DNA of 64,000 nucleotides, from positions 92,074-156,073 of the forward strand of contig CAYMUR010000002.1 of assembly GCA_964393615.1 (NCBI GenBank), read 5' to 3'. The notes beneath the pieces were generated by a model that was given only the letters and a program-made list of their open reading frames with translations, ran no database searches and was not told where the DNA came from. A program made the translations under genes and the position numbers. How positions within the stretch are numbered: the stretch's first letter is position 1; every line of letters begins with the position of its first letter. Below, in pieces: positions 27,349 to 35,423 of this stretch. This DNA is from CAYMUR01 sp964393615 (lineage in GTDB: Bacteria; Planctomycetota; Planctomycetia; Pirellulales; Pirellulaceae).

Positions 27349-28458
27349 ATGACAGACCCATTCGCTATCGACCTCGACGGTTGCCGATCACGGCAACGTC
27401 GGCTCGTGGCCAAGTTAGAAAAATTGCAACTGGAAGCGGCAATTCTCACTCGCCCGGAATCAGTACAGTGGTTGACGGGTGCCTGGGTACCACCTTTTTT
27501 TACCGCTATTGCCTCCATCAACCGGGATTGCCAGACGACTTTGATTGTTCCTACCGCCGTCGCATCCCAGCAGTTTGCAGCCGACACAACAGTGAATTAC
27601 GAAGCACAGTATCTGGCGACTATTCGTGATGAACAGCAAGAAGCCAGTGCTCAAGTGTTCTTGGATTCGCTTGGCGAATTGCCGCGCCGGGTCGGCGCCG
27701 AGTTCGGTTATCTGGGAAAGCATCTGACCGACAGTTGTCAGGCCGAGTGGACCGACATGGGAGACGTCGTGTTGCGTTTGCGACGTCGCAAGGACCCCGA
27801 CGAACTGCGGATGTTGGTCCGGGCGAATGAGGCTAATCGCCGGATGTATGAACATGCCCGTCAAATAATCTGTCCCGGTATCAATGAACTGGACGTCTAT
27901 AGCCAGCTGTCAACTGTGGCTACCGAAGAATTGGGTGAAGTTTTAACGTATTTTGGTCAGGATTTTCAGTGTTGTTCTCCGGGAGGTGCGCCACGTGATC
28001 GTGAGGCACAGGAGGGTGAGCTTTATATTCTTGACTTGGGAGTTGGTTTCCGTGGTTACAGGTCTGACAACTGTCGTACGTTCTGTGTTGGTAGGGAGCC
28101 CAGCGATCTACAACAGCAGGCGTGGAATCAATTGGCAGAAGTTTTTCCGTTGGTGGAGTCCACGGTCCGGCCGGGTACCAGCTGTAAGGCACTGTATGAG
28201 CGCGTGAATGGGATGCTCGAGGCGTGTGCGCCGTGGGTGTTTGGCCATCATTTAGGGCATGGTGTTGGATTGGCAGGTCACGAAGGACCTCGCTTGAATT
28301 CTCATTGGGATGACACGTTTGAAGAAGGAAACTTTTTTACTGTCGAACCAGGATTGTACCACGAGCAATTGCGACATGGCCTACGGTTGGAGCAGAACTA
28401 TCTTGTTACAAGTGACGGTGTACAATTGTTAACGGATTGGCCGTTAGAGCTTTCGTAA
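27349..28458 (+). CDS. M24 family metallopeptidase (Xaa-Pro aminopeptidase type)
   Basis: 369 residues from ATG 27349, with an AAAGGTGG ribosome-binding site. The N-terminal creatinase-like domain runs to about residue 150. In the C-terminal pita-bread domain all five metal ligands can be placed: Asp and Asp in LDLGVGFRGYRSDNCRTFC, His in GHHLGHGVGLAGHEGP, Glu in FTVEPGLY, Glu in RLEQNYLV. The enzyme should remove an N-terminal residue next to proline, or cleave X-Pro dipeptides, with two divalent metals. No signal peptide is visible. It lies near the M20 peptidase, so peptide turnover is a theme here, but the two are not in one operon. Confidence 0.92.
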   Translation: MTDPFAIDLDGCRSRQRRLVAKLEKLQLEAAILTRPESVQWLTGAWVPPFFTAIASINRDCQTTLIVPTAVASQQFAADTTVNYEAQYLATIRDEQQEASAQVFLDSLGELPRRVGAEFGYLGKHLTDSCQAEWTDMGDVVLRLRRRKDPDELRMLVRANEANRRMYEHARQIICPGINELDVYSQLSTVATEELGEVLTYFGQDFQCCSPGGAPRDREAQEGELYILDLGVGFRGYRSDNCRTFCVGREPSDLQQQAWNQLAEVFPLVESTVRPGTSCKALYERVNGMLEACAPWVFGHHLGHGVGLAGHEGPRLNSHWDDTFEEGNFFTVEPGLYHEQLRHGLRLEQNYLVTSDGVQLLTDWPLELS

Positions 28459-28511
28459 AACGCAGTGCGTGTGATACGGTCATTGCGAATGCCCGGAGTG
28501 CAAGTTGTTGC

Positions 28512-28541
28512 CAGTAGTGTAGAATTCAGTAGTGTAGAATG
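28512..28541. repeat. 15-bp tandem duplication, two copies
   Basis: Units at 28512-28526 and 28527-28541, CAGTAGTGTAGAAT followed by T or G; 14 of 15 bases agree. It lies in the spacer between the M24 peptidase gene and the Gfo/Idh/MocA gene. Confidence 0.9.
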
Positions 28542-28633
28542 TGGGGTAGATACACAACACCCAGGGGCGGTTTATAATTGGATCGCCGAGATCAATCGTT
28601 TGTTTGTCAATCCTAAGCCAGGAGTCTGAAACG

Positions 28634-30004
28634 ATGCCAGTTAAAAACAACCCTCTCCGTCGACGTGATCTTGATCGTAACCGACGTTCTTTTCTCAAGA
28701 CAGCGGTTGCGGCCAGCGGATTGTCCCTGGGCGCACCAGCTTTTCTGCGCGGCAAGAATCTGAATGACAAACTGAATATTGCCATCATCGGTTCAGGCGG
28801 TCGTGGTGGGTCAAACATGGCGAACGTTGCCACGGAAAATATTGTGGCGTTGTGCGATGTGAATGAAAACCATTTGCACGCCGCTGCGCAGAAGCATTCA
28901 GCAGCACGTCGTTTCACAGATTTTCGGCGGTTATATGATCATGCGAATGAATTTGATGCCGTTGTCGTAAGTACCTGTGAGCATACCCATGCTTTTGCTA
29001 CCCTCCCCGCTTTACAATTAAAAAAACATGTCTACTGTGAAAAACCGTTGACCCACAATGTCTGGGAAGCACGCGTGATTCGTGAAGCGGCTGGCAAAGC
29101 GAATGTCGCCACGCAGATGGGTACGCAGATTCATGCGGGCGAAAATTACCGACGAGTTGTCGAATTGATTCAATCGGATGCAATCGGTCCGGTCCATGAA
29201 GTTCATGTTTGGGTCGGACGAGCCTGGGGCTGGCAAGCCACGAAGGAAGAAGCAAGTAAACATAAAGACATTGTATTTGTACAGGATCGGCCAGTGCGGC
29301 CGGATCCAATTCCGGCTGGACTGAACTGGGATTTATGGCTTGGGCCGGCTCCGGCGCGACCGTTTCACAGCGTGTACTTTCCCGGTCCGAAGTGGTACCG
29401 CTGGTGGGATTTTGGTAACGGGACCATGTCTGACCTGGGAAGCCATTGGATTGACTTACCATTCTGGGCATTAAAGCTTGACCATCCGTTGACGATCGAA
29501 GCCTCGGGCCCGCCCATCAACGAGGAAATTGCTCCGGCGTCGATGCAAGTCAAGTACCAATATGGTGCACGCGGTCCGTTGGCTCCTGTTGACCTCACCT
29601 GGTACCAAGGTGTGAACAAGCCTGCCATCTGGCAAGAAGCGGGGATTCCTCAGTGGGGTAGTGGCGCCCTTTTTATCGGTGAACGGGGAATGCTTTTAGC
29701 GGACTACGGAAAACATGTTCTGTTACCGACCGATGAATTTCGTGATTTTCAACGTCCTGAGCCGTTTATTCCCAAATCGCTGGGACATCATGCTGAGTGG
29801 ATTCATGCTTGCAAGACGGGCGATCCGACAACATGTAATTTTGAGTACGCTGGTTGGCTTACCGAGGCCAATCATCTCGGCAATGTAGCTTATCGGGCTG
29901 GTCAAAAACTTAGCTGGGACCCCGTGGGGCTGCGCGTGACCAATGTGCCGGACGCCGAACGATACATTCGACGTGATTACCGGCCAGGTTGGCGGTTGGC
30001 ATAA
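28634..30004 (+). CDS. Tat-exported Gfo/Idh/MocA family oxidoreductase
   Basis: 456 residues from ATG 28634, chosen because AGGAG lies about 10 nt upstream; a TTG start 30 nt earlier is less likely. A twin-arginine signal is clear (RNRRSFLKTAVAASGLSLG, Arg17-Arg18). The NAD(P)-binding fold follows (LNIAIIGSGGRGGSNMANVA), then the family motif CEKPLTHN and a typical planctomycete C-terminal domain (KWYRWWDFGNGTMSDLGSHW). The family oxidises or reduces sugars and inositols at a hydroxyl carbon with a nicotinamide cofactor carried in through Tat export. The substrate is unknown. The facing DUF1080 gene suggests 3-keto sugar chemistry in the periplasm, an inference from the pairing. Confidence 0.93.
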   Translation: MPVKNNPLRRRDLDRNRRSFLKTAVAASGLSLGAPAFLRGKNLNDKLNIAIIGSGGRGGSNMANVATENIVALCDVNENHLHAAAQKHSAARRFTDFRRLYDHANEFDAVVVSTCEHTHAFATLPALQLKKHVYCEKPLTHNVWEARVIREAAGKANVATQMGTQIHAGENYRRVVELIQSDAIGPVHEVHVWVGRAWGWQATKEEASKHKDIVFVQDRPVRPDPIPAGLNWDLWLGPAPARPFHSVYFPGPKWYRWWDFGNGTMSDLGSHWIDLPFWALKLDHPLTIEASGPPINEEIAPASMQVKYQYGARGPLAPVDLTWYQGVNKPAIWQEAGIPQWGSGALFIGERGMLLADYGKHVLLPTDEFRDFQRPEPFIPKSLGHHAEWIHACKTGDPTTCNFEYAGWLTEANHLGNVAYRAGQKLSWDPVGLRVTNVPDAERYIRRDYRPGWRLA

Positions 30005-30096
30005 ATGGCGCAGCAACACATTGGTATGGGACAGTCTGGAAAATACCATCAGCGGAATTTGCGCAGATAGGTGACGTCAAACCGCCATGTCCAACA

Positions 30097-30130
30097 ACTT
30101 GTCGTTGTGGTTTACTTGTCGTTGTGGTTT
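30097..30130. repeat. 17-bp perfect tandem duplication
   Basis: Two identical adjacent units, ACTTGTCGTTGTGGTTT, at 30097-30113 and 30114-30130, in the 148-nt spacer between the convergent Gfo/Idh/MocA and DUF1080 genes. Confidence 0.95.
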
Positions 30131-30152
30131 ACGCAGTGACTCGCGCTGTATT

Positions 30153-30857
30153 TCATCGCCCATCCAGGTCTTGGATGAAGATATTGCGAAAATAGAGGGT
30201 GTTCCCGTGGTTTTGTAACTCAATGGATCCTGTCGGATAGATTGGTTTGTCGCGTTCCCAATAGTTTTCCAGAACGACGTTATCCACCACGAGTTGGTTG
30301 TTGAGTTTCACAGTCACGCGTTCACCTATCATCTTGATAAAAAACGTGTTCCATTTGCCGATTGGATTGTCTGCTCTGACGATTGGTTGGCTAGGATGCT
30401 TTTGGTTGTTGTAGAGACCTCCAGAGCCAATCTCGCGTAGTGCAGGGTCCCAAATTTGGACCTGCGGACTACCTCGCAGATAGATTCCACTGTCGCCGCT
30501 CTTTTTGATTTTCCAGTCGACATATAATGCAAAATCGCCGTAATCCTTGGCCGTACAGAGGCTTTTCCCTTTACCGTCAAAGACCAAGATCCCGTTTTTG
30601 ACACTCCAATGGGTTCGCATTGACAGGTCCGCTGTCGCTTGTGCATCCGCTAATTCTGCTTGACTCATGGCGGCTCGTTTTTTCGGGTCACCGACGAGTC
30701 CTTTCCAACCCGTTAAGTCACTACCGTTGAATAGTGCCACGAATCCTTCTGGAGGTTGATTCAATTCTTCAGCTTGTAGTGGACCGTATCCGTTGTGAAT
30801 AATCAGTTCCAGTAGCATGATGCAGGATAAAAATCGCAATGGAAAAAAAGATGTCAT
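30153..30857 (-). CDS. Exported DUF1080 protein (3-keto-disaccharide hydrolase family)
   Basis: 234 residues from ATG 30857. The start MTSFFPLRFLSCIMLLELIIHNG reads as a signal peptide, with cleavage likely near LQAEE. The DUF1080 concanavalin-like fold is recognised from GFVALFNGSDLTGWKG, the strand pattern YVDWKIKKSGDSGIYLRG, VQIWDP and WNTFFIKMIGERVTVKLN. Family members hydrolyse 3-keto-glucosides made by FAD- or NAD-dependent glycoside oxidation. Here it faces a Tat-exported Gfo/Idh/MocA gene end to end, a frequent planctomycete pairing. I infer an envelope role in breaking down oxidised glycosides; the sugar is not known. Confidence 0.9.
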   Translation of the reverse strand: MTSFFPLRFLSCIMLLELIIHNGYGPLQAEELNQPPEGFVALFNGSDLTGWKGLVGDPKKRAAMSQAELADAQATADLSMRTHWSVKNGILVFDGKGKSLCTAKDYGDFALYVDWKIKKSGDSGIYLRGSPQVQIWDPALREIGSGGLYNNQKHPSQPIVRADNPIGKWNTFFIKMIGERVTVKLNNQLVVDNVVLENYWERDKPIYPTGSIELQNHGNTLYFRNIFIQDLDGR

Positions 30858-31202
30858 TGTTGATTGGCCTTTCCGTTTGCAGAGTCAAGGGAAATAAAGT
30901 GTGCTAGTCTTTGCTATTTGTCTATAAGGCTGTTTACCGTTTGACAGATTTCAGCTGTTGTCTAATATGAACCAAGCAGGAGATAAGGGCAAGCTGTGGA
31001 TACGTGGGAATCACTTTTTCAGTTCAGAATGGTCCGGTGCCTTGTGAACCGGTGCCTTGTGAAATCGTCAGGCAGGACCTAGATCGCCACCGGGGCCAGA
31101 GGAAACCGCAGGTGCCTATGTGGAGTGCTGTACACCAGTGCGATTTTGCGATTCGATCGTGCGTTACGAAATGGCGATCTGTGGTTCGTTGTCACGGTCA
31201 AA
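30858..31202. other. Intergenic stretch with a 15-bp tandem duplication
   Basis: 345 nt upstream of the DUF1080 gene and downstream of the methyltransferase gene (both minus strand). I see no gene. It contains the tandem duplication at 31034-31063. The plus-strand open frame at 31004-31285 has no recognisable content. Confidence 0.5.
31034..31063. repeat. 15-bp perfect tandem duplication
   Basis: Two identical adjacent units, CCGGTGCCTTGTGAA, at 31034-31048 and 31049-31063, in a gene-free stretch. Confidence 0.95.
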
Positions 31203-32120
31203 TTAAGTTGGCTTACGAAAAAACTCACGCGCGTAACCAGGTATCGGAATGGTGCACCCCAGTTGTGAAAAACCAAGTTTGTTGATGACGTTCAAAAAAG
31301 GGCGAATCTGCAAGTACCCGAACAGTTTGTCTCCCGTGAGGTACTGCATGTCATATTGCGAACGATGGTGCTCAAATCCCAGTTTCACATGATATGTTTG
31401 AAATGCCCGTTTAGGATAAAGACCGATGATAGGTGGCCGATAGATCCAATAACGGGACCGCAACAGCATTTCGGGAAAACTGCCAGGCCAGACGTGGTTG
31501 ACAACATAAAAACCCCCCGGTTCCAAAATCGAGAGCGCTTTGCGGGCGACATCTAAGGGTCTCAGGAAATTGTTAATTGCTCCGTACAATACGACCATAT
31601 CGAAGCGTTGTGCTCCAAAATCGTATTGGAGAAAATCGGCGTGGATCAATTCGAGTCCGTAACGTTTTCTGGCACCGTCCAACATGGCGTCCGAAAAATC
31701 AATACCTTGCGCTTCGTGTCCCCGATCCTGTGCCAACTTGACGAGTGCGCCATATCCACAGGCTACCTTGAGGATACGCAACTTTCGTTGTGCTGAGTAC
31801 AGTCGTTCCAATTCATTCAGTCGTTTTTCCGCATTCTTGTTACGCGTATATTCTTCGCCATCGTAATCCCGGTAGCCAGTCAATTCATCTGCGGTGGCTG
31901 TGCAATTGAAGAAATTTTGAGAGTTGTAGAATTGCTGCATCGATTCCTGGTCCGGCATGGGATTTTGGTAAATCGTTTCACAGCTGTTACATTTGACGAA
32001 ATGCAAGTCCCCTTGTTTGTACTTGGTGATTACGTACCAATGACGGGCCGCCGAGGATTCGCACAACATGCACTTGGTGGGTAAAAAGTTAAAACGTTTT
32101 ATTTCATTTGAAGTTGCCAC
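31203..32120 (-). CDS. Class I SAM-dependent methyltransferase with N-terminal zinc-binding motif
   Basis: 305 residues from GTG 32120 (an AAGG sits about 9 nt upstream). The N-terminus has two Cys pairs, CMLC and CNSC, spaced like a zinc ribbon and followed by YQNPMPD, a pattern common in Methyltransf_23-type sugar or polyketide methyltransferases. The SAM fold follows: LRILKVACGYGALVKLAQDRG (motif I), VVLYGAINNFLRPLD, and ILEPGGFYVVNHVWPG. It probably methylates a sugar nucleotide or glycan, given the GT2, epimerase and aminotransferase genes that follow, but it is divergent from them, so this is inference. No signal peptide is seen. Confidence 0.85.
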   Translation of the reverse strand: MATSNEIKRFNFLPTKCMLCESSAARHWYVITKYKQGDLHFVKCNSCETIYQNPMPDQESMQQFYNSQNFFNCTATADELTGYRDYDGEEYTRNKNAEKRLNELERLYSAQRKLRILKVACGYGALVKLAQDRGHEAQGIDFSDAMLDGARKRYGLELIHADFLQYDFGAQRFDMVVLYGAINNFLRPLDVARKALSILEPGGFYVVNHVWPGSFPEMLLRSRYWIYRPPIIGLYPKRAFQTYHVKLGFEHHRSQYDMQYLTGDKLFGYLQIRPFLNVINKLGFSQLGCTIPIPGYAREFFRKPT

Positions 32121-32510
32121 GCTGTTGCCTTATGTACTCTCATCCAACCAGTCATGAAACGAATAGTGGAATGTAAGTCGGGTGTTTTGTCGGTGAATAT
32201 TTCCCAAGTGGCTTGGAAAGATGCGCCTGACTGGCACCTCGGTCCAAGCATGCGGTTGTTATTTCCGGCCTATGACAGTGCCAAGTGTTTCCTGTTAATC
32301 GTACATGCTGATTGTGGTCTAGCTGTCCAATTACACGCATTGTGTAAGAATTGACAGTGAACTACTCAAACAAGAGGTGGAAAAATCGTTACATTCGTCA
32401 GGGTAAGACAGAGCTGTTTTTAGCAACGCCTTGTCCCAATAAATTTAGTATACTAAAGATGTTGCGCTATTTTTCCATCCTTTGGTCGCGTACTTCTAAA
32501 CACTGAAATC
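32121..32510. other. Divergent intergenic region of the glycan genes
   Basis: 390 nt between the divergent methyltransferase (minus) and sulfotransferase-like (plus) genes, so it should hold promoters for both. I see no gene. An AT-rich patch near 32440-32460 (AAATTTAGTATACTAAA) is a palindrome-like element suited to a promoter, but I cannot place clear -35/-10 boxes. Confidence 0.45.
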
Positions 32511-33278
32511 ATGTACCTGATTAGCGGGATGCATCGTTCTGGCACGTCCTTGGTGGCCCAGTTGTTTCACCGGGCCGGGGCCGATTTGGGTAGTTCCGAC
32601 ACGCTGTACGGTGCTGATCGTTGGAATCCAGGTGGATATTTTGAACAGAAAGAAATCCAGGCTGTCAATATTCCACTGATTCACGGACCCTGGGGAAAAC
32701 TGACTTATTTTCACCTACCGAACACCTCAACGATTCTTCGTCGTGCCGCGAGACGTCATCAACAAATTGCGACCGTGGCAGCGAAGTACCAGGACAAAGT
32801 GGTCAAGGAGACCAGGTTTTGTTTGACGTTGCCAGCGTGGTTGGCACATGGCGCACAAATTCGATTGATCATTATTTGTCTTCGCAATCCCTCTGCGGTG
32901 GCACAATCTTTACGCAGACGGAATTGGATTCAGGAACGACTTGGTTACCGATTGTGGCAAATCCACTTGCAGAGGCTATTGCAGCATGTTGGGGAGATAC
33001 CGACTTGGTTGGTACGGTATGACCACATACTGGACCCGGAAAAATTTTCTGCAGAAATTGGACCAGCTGCGCGATTGTGTGGTCTTCAGCTGGACGAGCA
33101 GCGACTGCGGCAACTTTGTCAGGAAAATGTGAAACCGACGTGGGACCATCATTGTGAACGGACGCCAGATTTGCCGCCAGAAGTCGAGAGCATGTGGCAG
33201 AAATTGTTGTCACAACATGCTGACCAGCGATTACCCCAAAGTCATCCCCATCCCCCAGTACCTGGGGCAATCCCTTGA
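32511..33278 (+). CDS. Sulfotransferase-like P-loop protein
   Basis: 255 residues from ATG 32511. The N-terminal loop YLISGMHRSGTSLVAQLFHRAG is the PAPS/P-loop signature of bacterial sulfotransferase-like proteins, and LIIICLRNPSAVAQSLRRRN is the second (3'-phosphate) region. The protein is short for a sulfotransferase but within the family's range. It starts a plus-strand run with GT2, epimerase and aminotransferase genes, which supports a role in sulfating a surface glycan or its precursor. The spacing to the next gene is 38 nt. Confidence 0.8.
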   Translation: MYLISGMHRSGTSLVAQLFHRAGADLGSSDTLYGADRWNPGGYFEQKEIQAVNIPLIHGPWGKLTYFHLPNTSTILRRAARRHQQIATVAAKYQDKVVKETRFCLTLPAWLAHGAQIRLIIICLRNPSAVAQSLRRRNWIQERLGYRLWQIHLQRLLQHVGEIPTWLVRYDHILDPEKFSAEIGPAARLCGLQLDEQRLRQLCQENVKPTWDHHCERTPDLPPEVESMWQKLLSQHADQRLPQSHPHPPVPGAIP

Positions 33279-33316
33279 ATAACTATTGACGTTGAGAAAA
33301 AAGTCGACGGCTTGAG

Positions 33317-34360
33317 ATGAAAAATATACCTTCCAGCAACACCGTGAATGAGGCGGGGAAACATGCTCCATCCCGCCATCAGATACAACGCTTGAGTGTG
33401 TTGATCCCGGTTTATAACAGTGAACAATCGATTGGATCGCTGGTGGACACGGTTGTGGGTGAACTGAGTTCTCATTACGGGGAACTGGAGCTTGTCTTGG
33501 TCAATGATGGCAGCGTTGATGGCAGCGACCGTGTCATCCGACACGCCATCGAACGACATCCCGGTATCCTACGTTATGTCCGACTGGCGCGCAACTTTGG
33601 TGAACACAGTGCCGTGATGTGTGGTTTGCATCATGTGACTGGTGATTGTGTGGTGATCATTGACGATGACTTCCAAAATCCACCAGACCAAATTAAGCGA
33701 TTGGTCGATTGTTTGTGTGAAGGATACGATGTTGTCTACAGCTACTACGAGAAAAAGCAGCATCACTGGTTTCGCAATTGGGGAAGTTCTTTTAACAATT
33801 GGATGGCCACGCGTTTATTGGCCAAGCCTTCTGGATTGTATTTGTCCAGTTTCAAGGCGCTGAACCGTTTTTTGATTGATGCTGTTATTCGCTACGAAGG
33901 TCCGTATCCCTATCTGGATGGTTTAATTCTCCAGTCGACCACTTCGATTGGACAGCAGTGTTGTCAGCATGTACAGCGACAGACTGGGCAGTCCAGTTAC
34001 ACGTTGTGGCGACTAGTCCGGTTGTGGCTGAATATGTTTACCGGATTTTCGGTGTTACCATTGCGTGTTGCTTCGTTGTTGGGCCTGGTTATGTCGGCTG
34101 CTGGTTTTTTACTGGCCATTTTCTTTTTGGTCTCATGGTCTTTCGATGGCATTTTCCTGGCGCGTGAAGAAATTCCTCCCGGTTGGGCATCTCTGATTGT
34201 GACAGTAACGATTTTTGCCGGGCTACAATTGTGTGTGCTGGGCATGATTGGCGAATACCTGGGCCGTGTCTTTCAAACCATGAATCGCGCTCCTCAGTTC
34301 GTAGTGCGCGAAACCGTTGGCAATGACGGTGTACAAGTAAGTGGGCGAAAAGAATCATGA
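33317..34360 (+). CDS. Membrane-anchored family 2 glycosyltransferase (GtrB/ArnC/DPM1-like)
   Basis: 347 residues from ATG 33317. The GT2 domain starts LSVLIPVYNSEQSIGSLVD and has LVNDGSVDGSDRVI and the metal-binding IIDDDFQNPPDQI. Two membrane helices follow near the C-terminus (ASLLGLVMSAAGFLLAIFFLVSW and a second from SLIVTVTIFAGLQLCVLGMIG, ended by EYLGRVF). This layout is that of polyprenyl-phosphate sugar transferases. It would load a sugar from a nucleotide donor onto undecaprenyl phosphate at the inner face of the membrane. Its stop overlaps the next start by 4 nt (ATGA), so the two are translationally coupled. Confidence 0.93.
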   Translation: MKNIPSSNTVNEAGKHAPSRHQIQRLSVLIPVYNSEQSIGSLVDTVVGELSSHYGELELVLVNDGSVDGSDRVIRHAIERHPGILRYVRLARNFGEHSAVMCGLHHVTGDCVVIIDDDFQNPPDQIKRLVDCLCEGYDVVYSYYEKKQHHWFRNWGSSFNNWMATRLLAKPSGLYLSSFKALNRFLIDAVIRYEGPYPYLDGLILQSTTSIGQQCCQHVQRQTGQSSYTLWRLVRLWLNMFTGFSVLPLRVASLLGLVMSAAGFLLAIFFLVSWSFDGIFLAREEIPPGWASLIVTVTIFAGLQLCVLGMIGEYLGRVFQTMNRAPQFVVRETVGNDGVQVSGRKES

Positions 34361-35364
34361 CGGAAATACCAACAAGTGTCTCAGACACATTTGCCGGCGC
34401 CCGCGTCTTGATTACGGGTGGCCTCGGATTTATAGGTTCGAATTTGGCGCATCGCCTGATTCAATTTGGTGCGCATGTGACAGTGGTCGATTCGCTCGTA
34501 CCGGAGTATGGTGGGAACCTTTTCAACATTGCAGACATTAAGGATTGTGTGAAAGTAAACATCGCCGACGTGCGCGATCCTCATAGCATGCGTCACTTGG
34601 TCGAAGAGCATGAATTTTTGTTTAACCTGGCGGGGCAGACAAGCCATCTTGATTCGATGTCAGATCCATTTGTGGATCTGGATATCAACTGCCGGGCACA
34701 GCTTTCGATATTAGAGGCGTGTCGAGATCGCCGCCCAGATATTCGTGTGGTGTTTGCCAGTACTCGGCAGATTTATGGCAAACCCGATTATCTGCCGGTG
34801 GACGAGCAGCACTTGTTACGTCCTGTTGATGTGAATGGTATCAATAAGATGGCCGGTGAGTGGTACCACATCCTGTATCACAACGTGTATGGTATCCGGA
34901 CCTGTGCTTTGCGACTGACTAACACGTTTGGTCCTCGTATGCGGATTAAGGATTCACGTCAGACATTTCTGGGAATTTGGATCAGACGCTTGCTGGAAGG
35001 GGAATCCATTGAGGTTTGGGGAGGTGAGCAGAAACGCGACTTTACATATGTCGATGATGCGGTTGACGCGATGCTGCGCGCCGCCGTGGATGAGCAGGCG
35101 TGGGGAAAGGTATTCAATCTGGGTGGAGATTGTGTTGTCACGTTACAGCAACTTGCCAGCTGGCTGATTGAAGCCAATGACGACCAAGGAAATTATGTGA
35201 CACGAGAGTTTCCTGGAGATCGAAAACGCATCGACATTGGAGATTATTACGCAAACGATCAATTAATTCGCAAGACTCTTGGCTGGCAACCGCGAGTGTC
35301 ACTGCAGGCTGGACTTCGTCAAACTGTGCATTATTATCAGAAACATATTGCACATTACGTGTAA
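34357..35364 (+). CDS. NAD-dependent epimerase/dehydratase, extended SDR, with Asn in place of the catalytic Tyr
   Basis: 335 residues, overlapping the GT2 gene by 4 nt. The nucleotide-binding motif is VLITGGLGFIGSNLAHRL. In place of the YxxxK of extended SDRs there is N160-x3-K164 (VDVNGINKMAGEWYH). I recall the same Asn in related proteins of this subgroup, so it may be a true subgroup feature and not damage. RLTNTFGPRMRIKD and RDFTYVDDAVDAML are typical sugar-nucleotide epimerase/dehydratase strands. The product would be a modified sugar nucleotide for the aminotransferase and GT2 encoded beside it. Without the Tyr the usual acid-base step needs another residue. Confidence 0.88.
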   Translation: MTEIPTSVSDTFAGARVLITGGLGFIGSNLAHRLIQFGAHVTVVDSLVPEYGGNLFNIADIKDCVKVNIADVRDPHSMRHLVEEHEFLFNLAGQTSHLDSMSDPFVDLDINCRAQLSILEACRDRRPDIRVVFASTRQIYGKPDYLPVDEQHLLRPVDVNGINKMAGEWYHILYHNVYGIRTCALRLTNTFGPRMRIKDSRQTFLGIWIRRLLEGESIEVWGGEQKRDFTYVDDAVDAMLRAAVDEQAWGKVFNLGGDCVVTLQQLASWLIEANDDQGNYVTREFPGDRKRIDIGDYYANDQLIRKTLGWQPRVSLQAGLRQTVHYYQKHIAHYV

Positions 35365-35423
35365 ACGAATGCGTAAAAGAGGTACTGCCAAAGGCAGCTG
35401 TCCTGATTCAGAAAGCAATTCAG

